DNA from: an uncultured Vampirovibrio sp.
GTDB lineage: Bacteria > Cyanobacteriota > Vampirovibrionia > Gastranaerophilales > Gastranaerophilaceae
NCBI GenBank assembly: GCA_910578465.1
Contig: CAJTPW010000001.1
Coordinates: 496,001-560,000, forward strand
Reading direction: 5' to 3'
Length of the DNA: 64,000 bases
In this document: positions 24,577 through 34,540 of the stretch, in pieces
How the letters are laid out: each line of letters begins with the position of its first letter
How positions within the stretch are numbered: the stretch's first letter is position 1
Position numbers and translations under genes: made by a program
The notes under the pieces: generated by a model
Database searches by the model: none
What the model was told of the DNA's origin: nothing
Seen by the model: only the letters and a program-made list of their open reading frames with translations

Positions 24577-25290
24577 TTAATAATTGTAAATATTGGGTGC
24601 TGAAACCGTGATTGGCTGGGTAAAATAAATATCGAGAATTACATTTGCAGGGATATTAACATTTTCTCCCTTTTGTCTTGCGGCATTTGCCACGCCTATT
24701 GTAGCCCCGACTGCCGTGCCGTAAACCGCACCTTTACCGACGGAGCCGCCTGAAAGAGCGCCCATTGCAGTGCCAAGAGCCGCCCCTGAAGCCGCACCTG
24801 CTGCAGTATTTTTCGCATAGTCTTTTGTTGAATCAAGTTTTGTGCCGCCTTTTAAAATTCCCGAGTTATCATCCGTTTTAAATACGGCATTAATTGCAAT
24901 ATTATACCCTTGCGGAGTTCTTAAATTGTTAAATATTACTTTTATCTGGCCGTTTCTGTTTGCAATCCCTGCTTTTTTTGCTTTTACAACCGTTCCTGTT
25001 ATAACACTTCCGCTTTGCGCAACGGTTTTTCCGTTGTATGTGATTGCATTGGGCAGTGTTACCGTAACAAGGGAACCCACGGCTGCATTTTCAGAATTTA
25101 ATGGGGCAGCAAGAATTGCGGGCGCGGTAACACCTGCGGGAACATATACTACCTGTCCTTGAAGCGTGCCGGAGTTTTGAGTGTTTGTTTGCGAGTATGA
25201 AAAGTTTGACGCTGCGTATACACTGCTTAATGACAGTGAAAGACAAGCGCACAAAGTAAAAATACCTGTTTTTAAATATAATTTGCTCAT
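24577..25290 (-). CDS. Exported glycine-zipper protein
   Basis: A 237-residue protein with a Sec signal peptide cleaved near 'SVYAAS' (26-28). Residues 48-150 form a beta-rich domain ('VVYVPAGVTAPAILAAPLN', 'GSVITGTVVKAKKAG') like those in TrbI/VirB10-type or pilus-biogenesis periplasmic proteins. Residues 160-205 are a glycine zipper ('AAGAASGAALGTAMGALSGG') that may insert in or lie on a membrane. The exact function is unknown. Two other exported proteins in the window (25395-26012 and 39665-40303) seem to have a similar beta domain. Confidence 0.7.
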   Translation of the reverse strand: MSKLYLKTGIFTLCACLSLSLSSVYAASNFSYSQTNTQNSGTLQGQVVYVPAGVTAPAILAAPLNSENAAVGSLVTVTLPNAITYNGKTVAQSGSVITGTVVKAKKAGIANRNGQIKVIFNNLRTPQGYNIAINAVFKTDDNSGILKGGTKLDSTKDYAKNTAAGAASGAALGTAMGALSGGSVGKGAVYGTAVGATIGVANAARQKGENVNIPANVILDIYFTQPITVSAPNIYNY

Positions 25291-25394
25291 TATTGCCTCC
25301 TCTTTTAAATCTCCCGTATATGATACTTTACAGTATAATACAAATTTTAAAAATACACTTTTTGTGACACTTTTTATGTTACAAGTATTAATGC

Positions 25395-26012
25395 TTATTT
25401 GTGCATATTTTCTTTTTTGATACTGTCTGCACTGCTGTCGTATTCTTCATCAAGCATTATGTAAATAATATCGCTTGTAGGAAGAGTGATATGAAGCCCC
25501 ATTTCATATTCTCCGCTCGGGACATATTGGAGCACGCCCGCTCTTTTCCAGTACATTCCTTCTCTCGGGTGTACGGTTTTATTGTATGAAGCAGGCGGAG
25601 TAAGATTTCCGCCGATTTGAGCATTTCCGTTTTGTGTTACCGTTGCGTTCATTTTCTTGATTGAGCCGTCAGGTAAAATTGCTTCTGTTATTTTTATTGT
25701 AATTGCTGCATTTACACCCTTTACAGGCATTTTTAGCATTTCGATATATCCCCTGAAATAAGTGTTTTTTGGAAGCACTTTTGTCTCATATGCCCAGAGG
25801 TCTGTCGGGTTTATAAAATATACAATATCTCCCTCGTTGAATGAAGCCGTGGATATTGTTTTCATCGGGTATGCCTGAAGCATGACACCTTTTGAGATTT
25901 TTGTGCTGTTTTCAAATGAAGCAGCCGAATGTGCTTTGGTGCAAGAGTTTTCCGTGTAAATAATTACACTTAGAATAACCGTATAAATAAGAATTAAAAT
26001 TTTTTTTGCCAT
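25395..26012 (-). CDS. Exported protein, unknown function
   Basis: A 205-residue protein with an N-terminal hydrophobic segment (5-20), then a possible lipobox-like 'ENSC' (C24) that is not a clean lipobox. The mature part is beta-rich: 'GDIVYFINPTDLWAYETKVLPKNTYFRG' (quoted in parts) suggests an SH3-like or VirB10-type barrel that sets a 'pore or barrier' value, similar to its neighbour at 24577. Function is not known. The gene appears to be read from a leaderless mRNA: TAAAAT lies 7 bases before its ATG and no ribosome-binding site is present. Confidence 0.6.
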   Translation of the reverse strand: MAKKILILIYTVILSVIIYTENSCTKAHSAASFENSTKISKGVMLQAYPMKTISTASFNEGDIVYFINPTDLWAYETKVLPKNTYFRGYIEMLKMPVKGVNAAITIKITEAILPDGSIKKMNATVTQNGNAQIGGNLTPPASYNKTVHPREGMYWKRAGVLQYVPSGEYEMGLHITLPTSDIIYIMLDEEYDSSADSIKKENMHK

Positions 26013-26019
26013 AGTATAT

Positions 26020-26071
26020 ATTTTAAGCTATTTTTCATTTTTTGCAAAAAACACACAAAGTGTTTTATAAT
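26020..26071. promoter_or_regulatory. Divergent overlapping promoters sharing a palindromic -35 box, both leaderless
   Basis: TTGCAA at 26042-26047 is its own reverse complement and serves as -35 for both strands. Rightward: 18-bp spacer, TATAAT (26066-26071), then 6 bases to the ATG at 26078. Leftward: 16-bp spacer, TAAAAT (26025-26020), then 7 bases to the ATG at 26012. Both transcripts would start at or within a base or two of the start codon. RNA polymerase could bind only one way at a time. Confidence 0.65.
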
Positions 26072-26077
26072 TTTTTT

Positions 26078-29000
26078 ATGGAAAACAAGGCAGAAGAAAA
26101 AAAGAAAATATCAAAGTTAAAAGTTGCCCTAAGGCTTTTTAACATTGCCTTTTGCTTTGTTTTTGTTTCGGCTGTTCTTTTGTATGTAAATTTGGGAAAA
26201 GTTGTAAATTATTTTGCAGATATTGAAAATATTAAGGAAATTGTAAACAAAAATACAAATCTTGTTCTTGAAGCTGATAATCCTGTTATTCAGACAACAA
26301 AAGATTTTTCTTTAAATTTATCCACAAAAAAAATCACCCTGAAAGAGCCTGATAACGGCGCTTCTATTTTTGAAACGGATAATGCAAAAGTCGGTATAAA
26401 GATTTTTCCTCTTTTGTTTAAAAAAATTGAATTTAGGGAAATTTCAGCTTCAAATTTAAAGGTTAACATTGAAAGATACAAAGACGGCAGCTTTAATTTT
26501 CAAAAATATATAAAGAAGGATTCAAAATTCCCCCTCACATTTGTTGCAAAAAATGCACTTGTGCTTCTGGATGAATATTTAATAACTTATAAAGATAATT
26601 CCGTGATGCTTAATGCGCAAATTGCGGGCAAGGACCTTATTTCAACGGAATTTAATCTAAACAGCGTTGCGGATATTAAAACGGAAGGCGAGCTGAAGTT
26701 TTCAAAGGGCGGCAAGACACAGGTTTCACCATATGCAATTGATGCAAAGCTCAAATTTCCGTTAAATAAGAATCTTGATTTTAAAGATTACAGGCTGCAG
26801 GCAAGCGTTAAAAACCTTGATTTTTCCTATTTTTACCCTTATGTTTCAGAGCTTGTATCAAAAGATATGAAGGCTCTCAGGGGTAAGGGCTCACTTGTTA
26901 TTTTGCCTAAAGAAGGCGCAGGTCTTTCTAAAAATCCGCTTGAATTTAAGCTTGATATGCAGGATGTTTTTTTGAATATCAGAAAAAACGGGCATGATAA
27001 TTTTGTTGACATTAAAGGAAAGAGTACGCTTGATTTAACAACAAGTTTTCAAAAAAATGAGATATTTATAGACAATCTGAGATTTTTAAAGACTTCTTTT
27101 GAAAAAAACGGAACGCTCCCTGCGGATAGCAATAATATTGATATTTCAGCATACGGGGTTTTAAAAAATATTTCCGATTTGAAAAACCTCAACCCCGATA
27201 TCACTTTTGAAATCAGAAATTCTTCACTTTCCGATATGCTAAAAATTGCTCCTGATTATTTAATTAAAATGCAGCAGGATTATATCCCGAATTTGAAAAA
27301 ATATAATGCACATGCCAATGTAAATGCTAAATTTCAGATTAAAGACCGTTTCAGATATCCGAATATGTACGGCTATATTAAGCTTGATGATGTTTATTTA
27401 ATTGAAAGACCGAAGGGTGTTCAAACTTCATCGGGCGATTGTACCTTTAAAGGGGAAAAAGTTTATATTAATGTGGATGCAAATCTTCCTCCCGCAGGGC
27501 AAAAGCTTACGGTTAAAGGGGAAACGGAAATTAAAGAATTGCCTTTTGCAAAATTTGATATTCAATCATCAAAAGGTGTGGATATCGAATTTGCGCACAG
27601 AATTTTAATCCCCATACATAAAATTTTCGGCTTTCAGCTCGGGCCTTTGCCTTTTATGACGGTTGGCGGCAACGGTGAAATTTCCCTTAAAACGGAAGGC
27701 ACAAGGGAAAGCGCCAAATTGAACGGTTGCTTTAGAACAAAAAACGGTACCGCAGCTCTAAGAGGGCTTAATACAAAGCTTTTTAACGGCAATTTAAACC
27801 TTCTTTTTAAGGATAAAAAGATAATTTTTGATAATACAACAGGGATTGTTGAAGGTGCAAAAATTAAAATCGATGGCAGTTCTGATGTTACGGGTAATCT
27901 TGATTTATATGTAAATATTTTTGATGTAAATGCGCAAAAAGCCTTAGGAGTTGTAAAAACAAGCGATATGGTGCTTGCTCTTTTAAACGGCGGAAAATTT
28001 CTTGATGCCTATACAAACCCTAAAGGTAATATTGATTTTAAAATGCGCCTCTGGGGCAAGGTGTCGCCTGTGTCCGAGGAAGATTTTACGGATTTTTCAA
28101 AAATGGAACCCTCTGATGACCTTAAGGCAAAAGGCACAATAACATTTAAAAACAATGATATTGATGTTTTCCCTGAAATCAAAGCATCAAAAGTAACAGG
28201 GACACTTGATTTTACCGATTATGTCACAATGAACCTGAATGCTGATGTTTATTCGTCTCCTTTCAATATGAAGGGTACGGTTACTCCTGATACAAAAGCT
28301 TCCAAAAAGCGCTCGGAGCAGCCTCAAATTGTGGATTTAACATTCAGTTCAAAAGATGCAAAATCAAAAGATTTATTCAGATTTTTCTACGATAATCAAG
28401 AAGGTTTTCAGGCAAAGAATAAAATTACTCCCGAACTTTATGAAATTTTAAACAAAATAAACTTTAAATTTGCGGCAAACGTTCGTGCAAAAGGGAAAGT
28501 AAACCCCGATGATACCATGATTGATATGAAAAAATTCACGCTTGAGGGCTGGGCAACAGGCATGAATTATAACGGTTCCGATGTTTTGTTTAATTCAGGA
28601 GAAGTGAAATTCAAAGACCAAAAAATTATTTTTAAAAATTTGAATAAAACTATCTGGGGTGCAAATATTGTAACCAACGGGGAAACCGATAAAATTTTCG
28701 ATGATTATTTTATTCCGAATTTAAGTTTTAAACTTGTTTCTCTTCCGTTTTCAAAAGTGTTTGAGCTTGCAGGCGGTGCTGATGATAAAAATATTCAAAA
28801 AATTCTGGCTGATTTTTCTGAATTCAAAGGAAATTTAAACGGCGATTTTCAATATAATAAAGAAGGGTTTTTTGGACATACAAATTTAAACAATATTTCA
28901 TTGTATGATAAAAAGCGTGAATTGCCAATATTCTTAAACAGCGGAGATTTAAAGTTTTCAAACAGTCAAATGAAATTGAATGCTTTAAATATGTCATACG

Positions 29001-30748
29001 GACATACACCTGTTTATCTGGATGCAATCCTAAATAATTTTAACACCCAAAAACCTGATTTTAATGTTTATGTTTCAACAAACTTGAATGAAGAAAGCCT
29101 TGATAAACTTTTAAATCCTATGCTTCAATATCCATTGAAAACCAAAGGGGAATTTACTCTAAAAGGCAGACTCAGAGGCAAGCCTGATGATTATTCGGTT
29201 TTTTCTTCCATAGTCTTGAACCCTGGGACCGATTTGTATTATATGGGTGCAAGCCTTGGGGATATTGCAAACAAGAGGGAAATTAATTCCAGAATCAATT
29301 TTAAAAATGACGAAATAAGTATAAAAAATATAAATTATTTGAAATTTATTCTCTCTCAAAATAATAAACAAACGCCGTATGAAATGTTAAAGCTTTCGGG
29401 CAATGTTAAAACCAGAGACAATAAATTGTTTTTGGAAAATTTAAAATTTTATACTCCAAACCCTGCCCCTGCAAGGCTTTTAAATATTGCGTTTAAAAAA
29501 TCCATTCTAAAACAGGGAACATTTACTGCCGATATGTTGTTGAGCGGTCCTGTTTTTGAACCCAAGGCAAGGGGCAATGTGAATTTTTCAAATGTTGATA
29601 TGCCTTTGTATCATTCTCAAATAAGAGATATTGATCTAATATTGGATGAAAAACTTATAAAAGCCGTGTTTGACGGAACAGGGTTTGGTTCGGATGTTAA
29701 AATTGTTACCGAAATTGTGAATAAACCAACGCTTCCCGTTATTGTAAACAGTGCCGAAATTTCATCTCAAACAATAGACTTAAACGCTTTTATAAATGGG
29801 CTTTCACAGTTTGCAAGGGCTCAAAAATCAACAGACCCTACGGCAAAACAGGCAATACTTATTTCGCCAACCGATTTTGAGGTTAAAAAAGGGAGCTTTA
29901 AGGCTAATGAAATTCAATATAATAACGTTAAAGCGCAGAATTTTTCAGGGAATTTCAGACATACAAAAGAAGGCGTATTTATATTTAACGACATAGTTTT
30001 TGATATTGCTGGCGGAAAAGTCAGAACAGACGGCAGTTACGAATTTGACACAACCAGATTTACGATTAATTCCGAAATTAAAGACTGCGATGCAAATACC
30101 CTTGTAACCGATATTTTGGGCACTAAAAACCAGATTTTTGGCAAAACAAACGGCAAAATTTCTTTGACAGGCAGGGAGCTAAATACGGCAGGCGGTATAA
30201 ATACGGTTAAGGCAAATGTAGATTTTGCAATATACGACGGAAAAATGCCAAAACTTGGTTCTCTTGAATATCTTTTAAGGGCGGGAAACCTTGTGAAAAG
30301 TGGTATAATGGGCTTTACGATAAACAATATTATTGAAGTTTTAATTCCTTATAAAACCGGAGAATTCAAAAAGATTTCAGGCGATTTTATTGTAGAAAAC
30401 GGCAAAGTTGATAAAATGAATATTTATTCAAAAGGTGAAAACCTTAGTATCTATACAAGCGGAAACTACGATATCGCAACAAATGTAGGCGATTTTGAGG
30501 TTTTAGGCAAACTTTCAACCAAAATTTCAAATCTTTTGGGTCCTGTCGGAAATGCTTCCGTGAATTCGCTTGTAAATTTTGTTACCAATAATAAATTCGG
30601 TAAAGATTCAAAAGAAGATTTGGTCCAAAATGTTGAAAAGATACCCGACATTTCAAATTCAACAGGGGATTTCAGATTGTTTGCGGTTAAAATTTTAGGA
30701 GACTTGAACGCGGATAGTTTTGTAAAGAGTTTTAACTGGCTGAATTAG
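26078..30748 (+). CDS. Giant AsmA/TamB-like envelope protein
   Basis: A 1556-residue protein with a short charged cytoplasmic start, one membrane helix (about 18-38) and more than 1450 residues of periplasmic beta-rich repeats. The C-terminal 200 residues ('NADSFVKSFNWLN' end, 'GDFEVLGKLSTKISNLLGPVGN') resemble the AsmA-like C-terminal region also found in the 1266-residue protein at 17816-21616. The family is thought to form bridge-like lipid-transfer channels to the outer membrane. The ATG at 26078 is chosen. An in-frame TTG at 26042 would overlap the -35 box. Two such proteins so close together suggest division of labour. Confidence 0.85.
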   Translation: MENKAEEKKKISKLKVALRLFNIAFCFVFVSAVLLYVNLGKVVNYFADIENIKEIVNKNTNLVLEADNPVIQTTKDFSLNLSTKKITLKEPDNGASIFETDNAKVGIKIFPLLFKKIEFREISASNLKVNIERYKDGSFNFQKYIKKDSKFPLTFVAKNALVLLDEYLITYKDNSVMLNAQIAGKDLISTEFNLNSVADIKTEGELKFSKGGKTQVSPYAIDAKLKFPLNKNLDFKDYRLQASVKNLDFSYFYPYVSELVSKDMKALRGKGSLVILPKEGAGLSKNPLEFKLDMQDVFLNIRKNGHDNFVDIKGKSTLDLTTSFQKNEIFIDNLRFLKTSFEKNGTLPADSNNIDISAYGVLKNISDLKNLNPDITFEIRNSSLSDMLKIAPDYLIKMQQDYIPNLKKYNAHANVNAKFQIKDRFRYPNMYGYIKLDDVYLIERPKGVQTSSGDCTFKGEKVYINVDANLPPAGQKLTVKGETEIKELPFAKFDIQSSKGVDIEFAHRILIPIHKIFGFQLGPLPFMTVGGNGEISLKTEGTRESAKLNGCFRTKNGTAALRGLNTKLFNGNLNLLFKDKKIIFDNTTGIVEGAKIKIDGSSDVTGNLDLYVNIFDVNAQKALGVVKTSDMVLALLNGGKFLDAYTNPKGNIDFKMRLWGKVSPVSEEDFTDFSKMEPSDDLKAKGTITFKNNDIDVFPEIKASKVTGTLDFTDYVTMNLNADVYSSPFNMKGTVTPDTKASKKRSEQPQIVDLTFSSKDAKSKDLFRFFYDNQEGFQAKNKITPELYEILNKINFKFAANVRAKGKVNPDDTMIDMKKFTLEGWATGMNYNGSDVLFNSGEVKFKDQKIIFKNLNKTIWGANIVTNGETDKIFDDYFIPNLSFKLVSLPFSKVFELAGGADDKNIQKILADFSEFKGNLNGDFQYNKEGFFGHTNLNNISLYDKKRELPIFLNSGDLKFSNSQMKLNALNMSYGHTPVYLDAILNNFNTQKPDFNVYVSTNLNEESLDKLLNPMLQYPLKTKGEFTLKGRLRGKPDDYSVFSSIVLNPGTDLYYMGASLGDIANKREINSRINFKNDEISIKNINYLKFILSQNNKQTPYEMLKLSGNVKTRDNKLFLENLKFYTPNPAPARLLNIAFKKSILKQGTFTADMLLSGPVFEPKARGNVNFSNVDMPLYHSQIRDIDLILDEKLIKAVFDGTGFGSDVKIVTEIVNKPTLPVIVNSAEISSQTIDLNAFINGLSQFARAQKSTDPTAKQAILISPTDFEVKKGSFKANEIQYNNVKAQNFSGNFRHTKEGVFIFNDIVFDIAGGKVRTDGSYEFDTTRFTINSEIKDCDANTLVTDILGTKNQIFGKTNGKISLTGRELNTAGGINTVKANVDFAIYDGKMPKLGSLEYLLRAGNLVKSGIMGFTINNIIEVLIPYKTGEFKKISGDFIVENGKVDKMNIYSKGENLSIYTSGNYDIATNVGDFEVLGKLSTKISNLLGPVGNASVNSLVNFVTNNKFGKDSKEDLVQNVEKIPDISNSTGDFRLFAVKILGDLNADSFVKSFNWLN

Positions 30749-30880
30749 CTATTTTTAGGGCTTTAAGACTGATAGCCGATTGTTGCTTGCACATGTTTTA
30801 AATTACGGATAGAATGGGTGTAATTCAAACTTGGGAGAAGTTTCTAAAAAAAGAGGACTTAAAAGAGGATTTGTGATTAT

Positions 30881-31519
30881 ATGAAAAAACTTTTGGTTTT
30901 TCTTGCGGTATTATTTGTAAGCGTGATGTCAAGCGCGTGTATAAATAATTTTGCAATACAGGAATTAAATACAAAAGCTAAAGAATATCTTGATAAAGGT
31001 GATTATGATGAGGCTATAAAGAGGCTTGAATCCAGTGTGGATTTGGACGGATCCATATTTGAGGCAAGGTACAATCTTGCGGTTGCATATACTCATAAAG
31101 AAGAATTTTCAAAGGCCGTTAATCAGCTGAATGAAGCCATAAAATTAAACCCCGCAAATCCTGATGCTTATTATACATTAGGTGTTGTGCTTGAAGGGGA
31201 AGCGTATAAAAAGCTTGAAACCGTCAGCGATGAAAATCTTCAGAGGGAAACCGAAAGTTTGAGCAATACCGGTGAAAAATCGGATGAAATTGATGAAGCA
31301 AAACAGGCTGAAGAAAATTCAAAAAGTGCTGAATTTGCAGCAAATAAGCTTAATGAAGCAATAAAAGCATATGAAAAATATTTGAAAGTTTCAAAAGATT
31401 CAAAAGATGCTGACACCATAACGGAGCACATTAAAGAGCTTCAGGCGGAAATTGCCGAATGCAGAAAATATATGGTTGAAGAGGAAAATAATGCTGAATC
31501 TTTGGAAAGCAAATCATAG
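30881..31519 (+). CDS. TPR-repeat lipoprotein
   Basis: A 212-residue protein with a signal peptide ending in a lipobox 'SSAC' (C20). Residues 30-105 hold two TPR units ('AKEYLDKGDYDEAIKRLESS', 'EARYNLAVAYTHKEEFSKA', 'NPDAYYTLGVVLE'). A Glu/Ser-rich helical insert and a last helical pair follow, and the tail is acidic. TPR lipoproteins commonly act as scaffolds for envelope complexes. The next gene, lgt, encodes the enzyme that would attach its lipid. The gap is 27 bp, so the two probably form one operon. Confidence 0.8.
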   Translation: MKKLLVFLAVLFVSVMSSACINNFAIQELNTKAKEYLDKGDYDEAIKRLESSVDLDGSIFEARYNLAVAYTHKEEFSKAVNQLNEAIKLNPANPDAYYTLGVVLEGEAYKKLETVSDENLQRETESLSNTGEKSDEIDEAKQAEENSKSAEFAANKLNEAIKAYEKYLKVSKDSKDADTITEHIKELQAEIAECRKYMVEEENNAESLESKS

Positions 31520-31546
31520 GGTAAAAGCAAGGGTTAAGGTACTTTA

Positions 31547-32359
31547 ATGTTTCAGGCTCCTGATTCAGGCGTTGCTTTCAGTGTTTTTGGCTATGATATC
31601 CGATATTACGGTATAATGCTTTTTTTTGGGATGTTTGCGGGGATTTTAGCTTCGTATTTTATTTCAAAAAAGTATTATAAACAGGTGGATTTAGAGCTTT
31701 TAACGGATTTTTTCCCGTTTTTAATAATATTTTCAATACTTTGCGCCCGTTTGTATTATGTTTTATTGAGCCTTGATTATTATCTAAAATATAAAGGAGA
31801 AATTTTTGCAATCTGGCATGGTGGAATTGCAATCCATGGGGCGATTTTTGGGGGAATTCTTGCAGGGATAATTTTCTTTAAGGTTGTTAAAAAAATACCG
31901 CTGTTTCCTTATGCGGATGTGATTTCATACGGTCTTGCAATCGGGCAGGCAATTGGAAGGTGGGGAAACTTTTTTAATCAGGAGGCGTTCGGGCGTCCGT
32001 GTGATTTACCGTGGAAAATGTATGTCGAACCTCTTAAGAGACCGCCTGAATACCTGTCGCAGAGCTATTTTCACCCGACTTTTTTATATGAATCCTTATG
32101 GGATATTTTAATATTTTTAGTACTGTTTTTTGTGGTGAGGAAATTGGCTGCAAAATACCTTGTTAAGACCGATGGAGTGATATTTTTAAGCTATCTTTTT
32201 TTCTATTCGCTCGGGCGGATTTTTATAGAAAACCTTAGAACAGACAGTGTTTTAGATATTTCAGGGGTTCCTGTTGCCCTTCTTGTAAGTGTTTTAATGC
32301 TTTTGATATCCTTGAGTGCACTTATTTATCTTTACCTGAAGAATAAAAAACCTGTATAA
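31547..32359 (+). CDS. lgt: Prolipoprotein diacylglyceryl transferase
   Basis: A 270-residue polytopic inner-membrane enzyme that transfers diacylglycerol from phosphatidylglycerol to the lipobox cysteine of prolipoproteins. The signature 'GRWGNFFNQEAFGRP' (about 142-156) and 'AIHGAIFGG' (His/Gly loop) are intact, and about seven membrane helices are visible. The last codons form the left arm of the terminator stem that ends the unit. Confidence 0.96.
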   Translation: MFQAPDSGVAFSVFGYDIRYYGIMLFFGMFAGILASYFISKKYYKQVDLELLTDFFPFLIIFSILCARLYYVLLSLDYYLKYKGEIFAIWHGGIAIHGAIFGGILAGIIFFKVVKKIPLFPYADVISYGLAIGQAIGRWGNFFNQEAFGRPCDLPWKMYVEPLKRPPEYLSQSYFHPTFLYESLWDILIFLVLFFVVRKLAAKYLVKTDGVIFLSYLFFYSLGRIFIENLRTDSVLDISGVPVALLVSVLMLLISLSALIYLYLKNKKPV

Positions 32360-32388
32360 CCTTTTGTGAAGCGGTCTTACAGGTTTTT
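32346..32388 (+). terminator. Terminator overlapping the lgt stop codon
   Basis: AAAAACCTGTA and TACAGGTTTTT form an 11-bp stem with a 21-base loop and end in a T-run. The left arm includes the last four lgt codons. Confidence 0.75.
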
Positions 32389-32442
32389 AAATTTTATTGA
32401 TATATATTTTGGCGACTTAATTGATAGAGTCTTACGGGTGAA

Positions 32443-33963
32443 TTAATGTTCTATCATTGATTTTCCAGTCATTTCGGCAGGTTGTTTGATTTCCATCAAA
32501 TCAAGTACTGTAGGTGCAATATCGCACAGGGCGCCTGTTTGTCTTAAATTGTACTTATTTTTATCAACGATTATAAAGGGCACAATGTTTGTGGTATGGG
32601 CGGTTTGAGGTGCTTTTGTTTCTTCGTTATACATCCACTCCGCATTTCCATGGTCTGCCGTGATAACCATCTTAACCCCTTTGTCCAGAGCTTTTTTGGC
32701 GATTTTTCCGACGCAATCATCTACGGCTTCACAAGCCTTAACCGCTGCATCCATTACACCTGTATGGCCCACCATATCAGGGTTTGCAAAGTTTACAAGA
32801 ATAAAACCGTAATCATCATTATCAAGCGCCCCAAGAACGTTGTCACAAACTTCATAAGCGCTCATTTCAGGCTTCATATCGTATGTTGCGACCTTTGGAG
32901 AGGCTACAAGTTTTCTTGTTTCAAGTTTTCCGGGTTCTTCAACTCCTCCGTTAAAGAAGAATGTGATGTGAGCATATTTTTCTGTTTCCGCGGTTCTGAA
33001 TTGTTTGATATTATTGTCGTCAAATACTTGCCCCAGAATGTTTTTGAGGTGCTGCGGCTTAAATGCGACAGCTAAATCAAAATTTTCGTCATACTGGGTC
33101 ATACACACGTAGAACAAGTCTTTCGGGGCTTTCTTTCTCTCAAAACCGTCAAAATCACTGAATGTTAACGCTTTTGTAATCTCTCTTGCCCTGTCAGGCC
33201 TGTAATTGAAGAATATCACAGAATCGCCGTCGGAAATTCTTTCGCCGCCAATTACTGTAGGTTCAACAAATTCGTCGCTTACATCCTTTTTATACGACTC
33301 TCTTATGGCTTCTAAGGCACTTTCGGCTTTGTTGCCTTCTCCTAAAACAAGACAGTCATAGGCTTTTGACACTCTATCCCACCTTGTATCCCTGTCCATA
33401 GCGTAGTATCGGCCTATCACGCTTGCAACGGGTGGTAAATTTTTGGCTTTTAACATATCTTCTACTTGCGCCACAAAGGTTTCAGCACTTCTCGGGGGTG
33501 TGTCACGCCCGTCTAAGAAGGTGTGTACGTATACGCGTTTTACTGAATTGTCCGCTGCAAGCTTAATTAGGGCTTCTAAATGTTTCATGGAACTGTGCAC
33601 ACCGCCTGATGATGTAAGTCCCATTATGTGTAAAGCCCCGCCTGTAGCCTTTATATGGTCTATTGCACGTCTGAATTCCTCATTTTGAAAGAATTCTCCT
33701 TCATCAATAGATTTATTAATCCTCGTAAGCTCTTGATACACAACCCTTCCGGCGCCTATGTTCAGGTGGCCTACTTCGGAATTTCCCATCTGGCCCTCCG
33801 GCAGACCGACATTCAGCCCGTCAGCATGGATTACCGTGTGGGACATATTGCTCATAAAATCGTCATAATTCGGTGTACGAGCTGCTTCGACGGCGTTATA
33901 ATTTTTGTTTTCGGAAATTCCCCAGCCATCCAATATGCACAATAAAACTCTGTTTTTACTCAT
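32443..33963 (-). CDS. gpmI: 2,3-bisphosphoglycerate-independent phosphoglycerate mutase
   Basis: A 506-residue alkaline-phosphatase-superfamily enzyme that interconverts 3- and 2-phosphoglycerate in glycolysis using two Mn ions. The active-site serine lies in 'QMGNSEVGHLNIGAGR' (about residue 62). Metal ligands are in 'LCILDGWG' at the start and in 'ITADHGNAEWM' near the end, and the 'HTFLDGRDTPP' substrate loop is present. Length is usual. A GAGAGGA ribosome-binding site precedes the ATG. It is a single-gene unit. Confidence 0.97.
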   Translation of the reverse strand: MSKNRVLLCILDGWGISENKNYNAVEAARTPNYDDFMSNMSHTVIHADGLNVGLPEGQMGNSEVGHLNIGAGRVVYQELTRINKSIDEGEFFQNEEFRRAIDHIKATGGALHIMGLTSSGGVHSSMKHLEALIKLAADNSVKRVYVHTFLDGRDTPPRSAETFVAQVEDMLKAKNLPPVASVIGRYYAMDRDTRWDRVSKAYDCLVLGEGNKAESALEAIRESYKKDVSDEFVEPTVIGGERISDGDSVIFFNYRPDRAREITKALTFSDFDGFERKKAPKDLFYVCMTQYDENFDLAVAFKPQHLKNILGQVFDDNNIKQFRTAETEKYAHITFFFNGGVEEPGKLETRKLVASPKVATYDMKPEMSAYEVCDNVLGALDNDDYGFILVNFANPDMVGHTGVMDAAVKACEAVDDCVGKIAKKALDKGVKMVITADHGNAEWMYNEETKAPQTAHTTNIVPFIIVDKNKYNLRQTGALCDIAPTVLDLMEIKQPAEMTGKSMIEH

Positions 33964-34037
33964 TTTATCCTCTCTTTGATTAATACTTCTTATCGACCTT
34001 TTTAAGGCTTGTATTTATAGCCAATATATCACAAAAA

Positions 34038-34046
34038 TGCTAGAAT
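34038..34046 (+). promoter_or_regulatory. Extended -10 promoter 6 bases before an ATG (leaderless)
   Basis: TGC-TAGAAT ends at 34046 and the ATG follows at 34053 with no ribosome-binding site. This places the transcript start on or beside the start codon of the 145-residue protein. Confidence 0.5.
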
Positions 34047-34052
34047 TATATT

Positions 34053-34490
34053 ATGCAAAAGCATGGCGCTAAGATAATAAATTCAAATTTTACTCTCCCT
34101 GTAAAACGCACTGATTCCTTCACAGATGAGCTTTTTGTGGTTATAAATCCTTATGTGCCAAGAACATCGCTTGAATCCGAGGCTGTAATAACTCAAAAAC
34201 AAATAGAAATTCTGGAAGATGCAATCAAGCGCTACGAGCGCCTTGAGGATGTAAGAAGGTTTTCTTCCATTGTGCTTGAAGATATTGAAAATGTGACGGA
34301 AGAAGAAATTAAAAGGGCTGTTGAACTTGAAAATACCGTCTCTATTGAAGATGAAAAGGCGGTTTTAAACTTAATTCAAAATGAAGGTTTTCTGCAAGAC
34401 CTTGAAAGTGCTGATTTTTCCGATATTTTGAACTCTTCTTCGGATGATGTGTTTGAAGATGGAGAGGATTTTTCGGATTTTGATTTATAA
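34053..34490 (+). CDS. Small acidic protein, unknown function
   Basis: A 145-residue cytosolic protein with no recognised domain. Residues 50-105 are predicted helical and strongly charged ('QKQIEILEDAIKRYERLEDV'), and the last 30 residues are Asp/Ser/Glu-rich and probably disordered. It is likely translated from a leaderless mRNA. The YkgJ-family gene follows after 50 bp on the same strand and may share the transcript. Confidence 0.6.
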   Translation: MQKHGAKIINSNFTLPVKRTDSFTDELFVVINPYVPRTSLESEAVITQKQIEILEDAIKRYERLEDVRRFSSIVLEDIENVTEEEIKRAVELENTVSIEDEKAVLNLIQNEGFLQDLESADFSDILNSSSDDVFEDGEDFSDFDL

Positions 34491-34540
34491 TTTGCCGATA
34501 GGACAGTAGCTTTCGGTGTAAAGGTTTTAAAGCTTTACAA

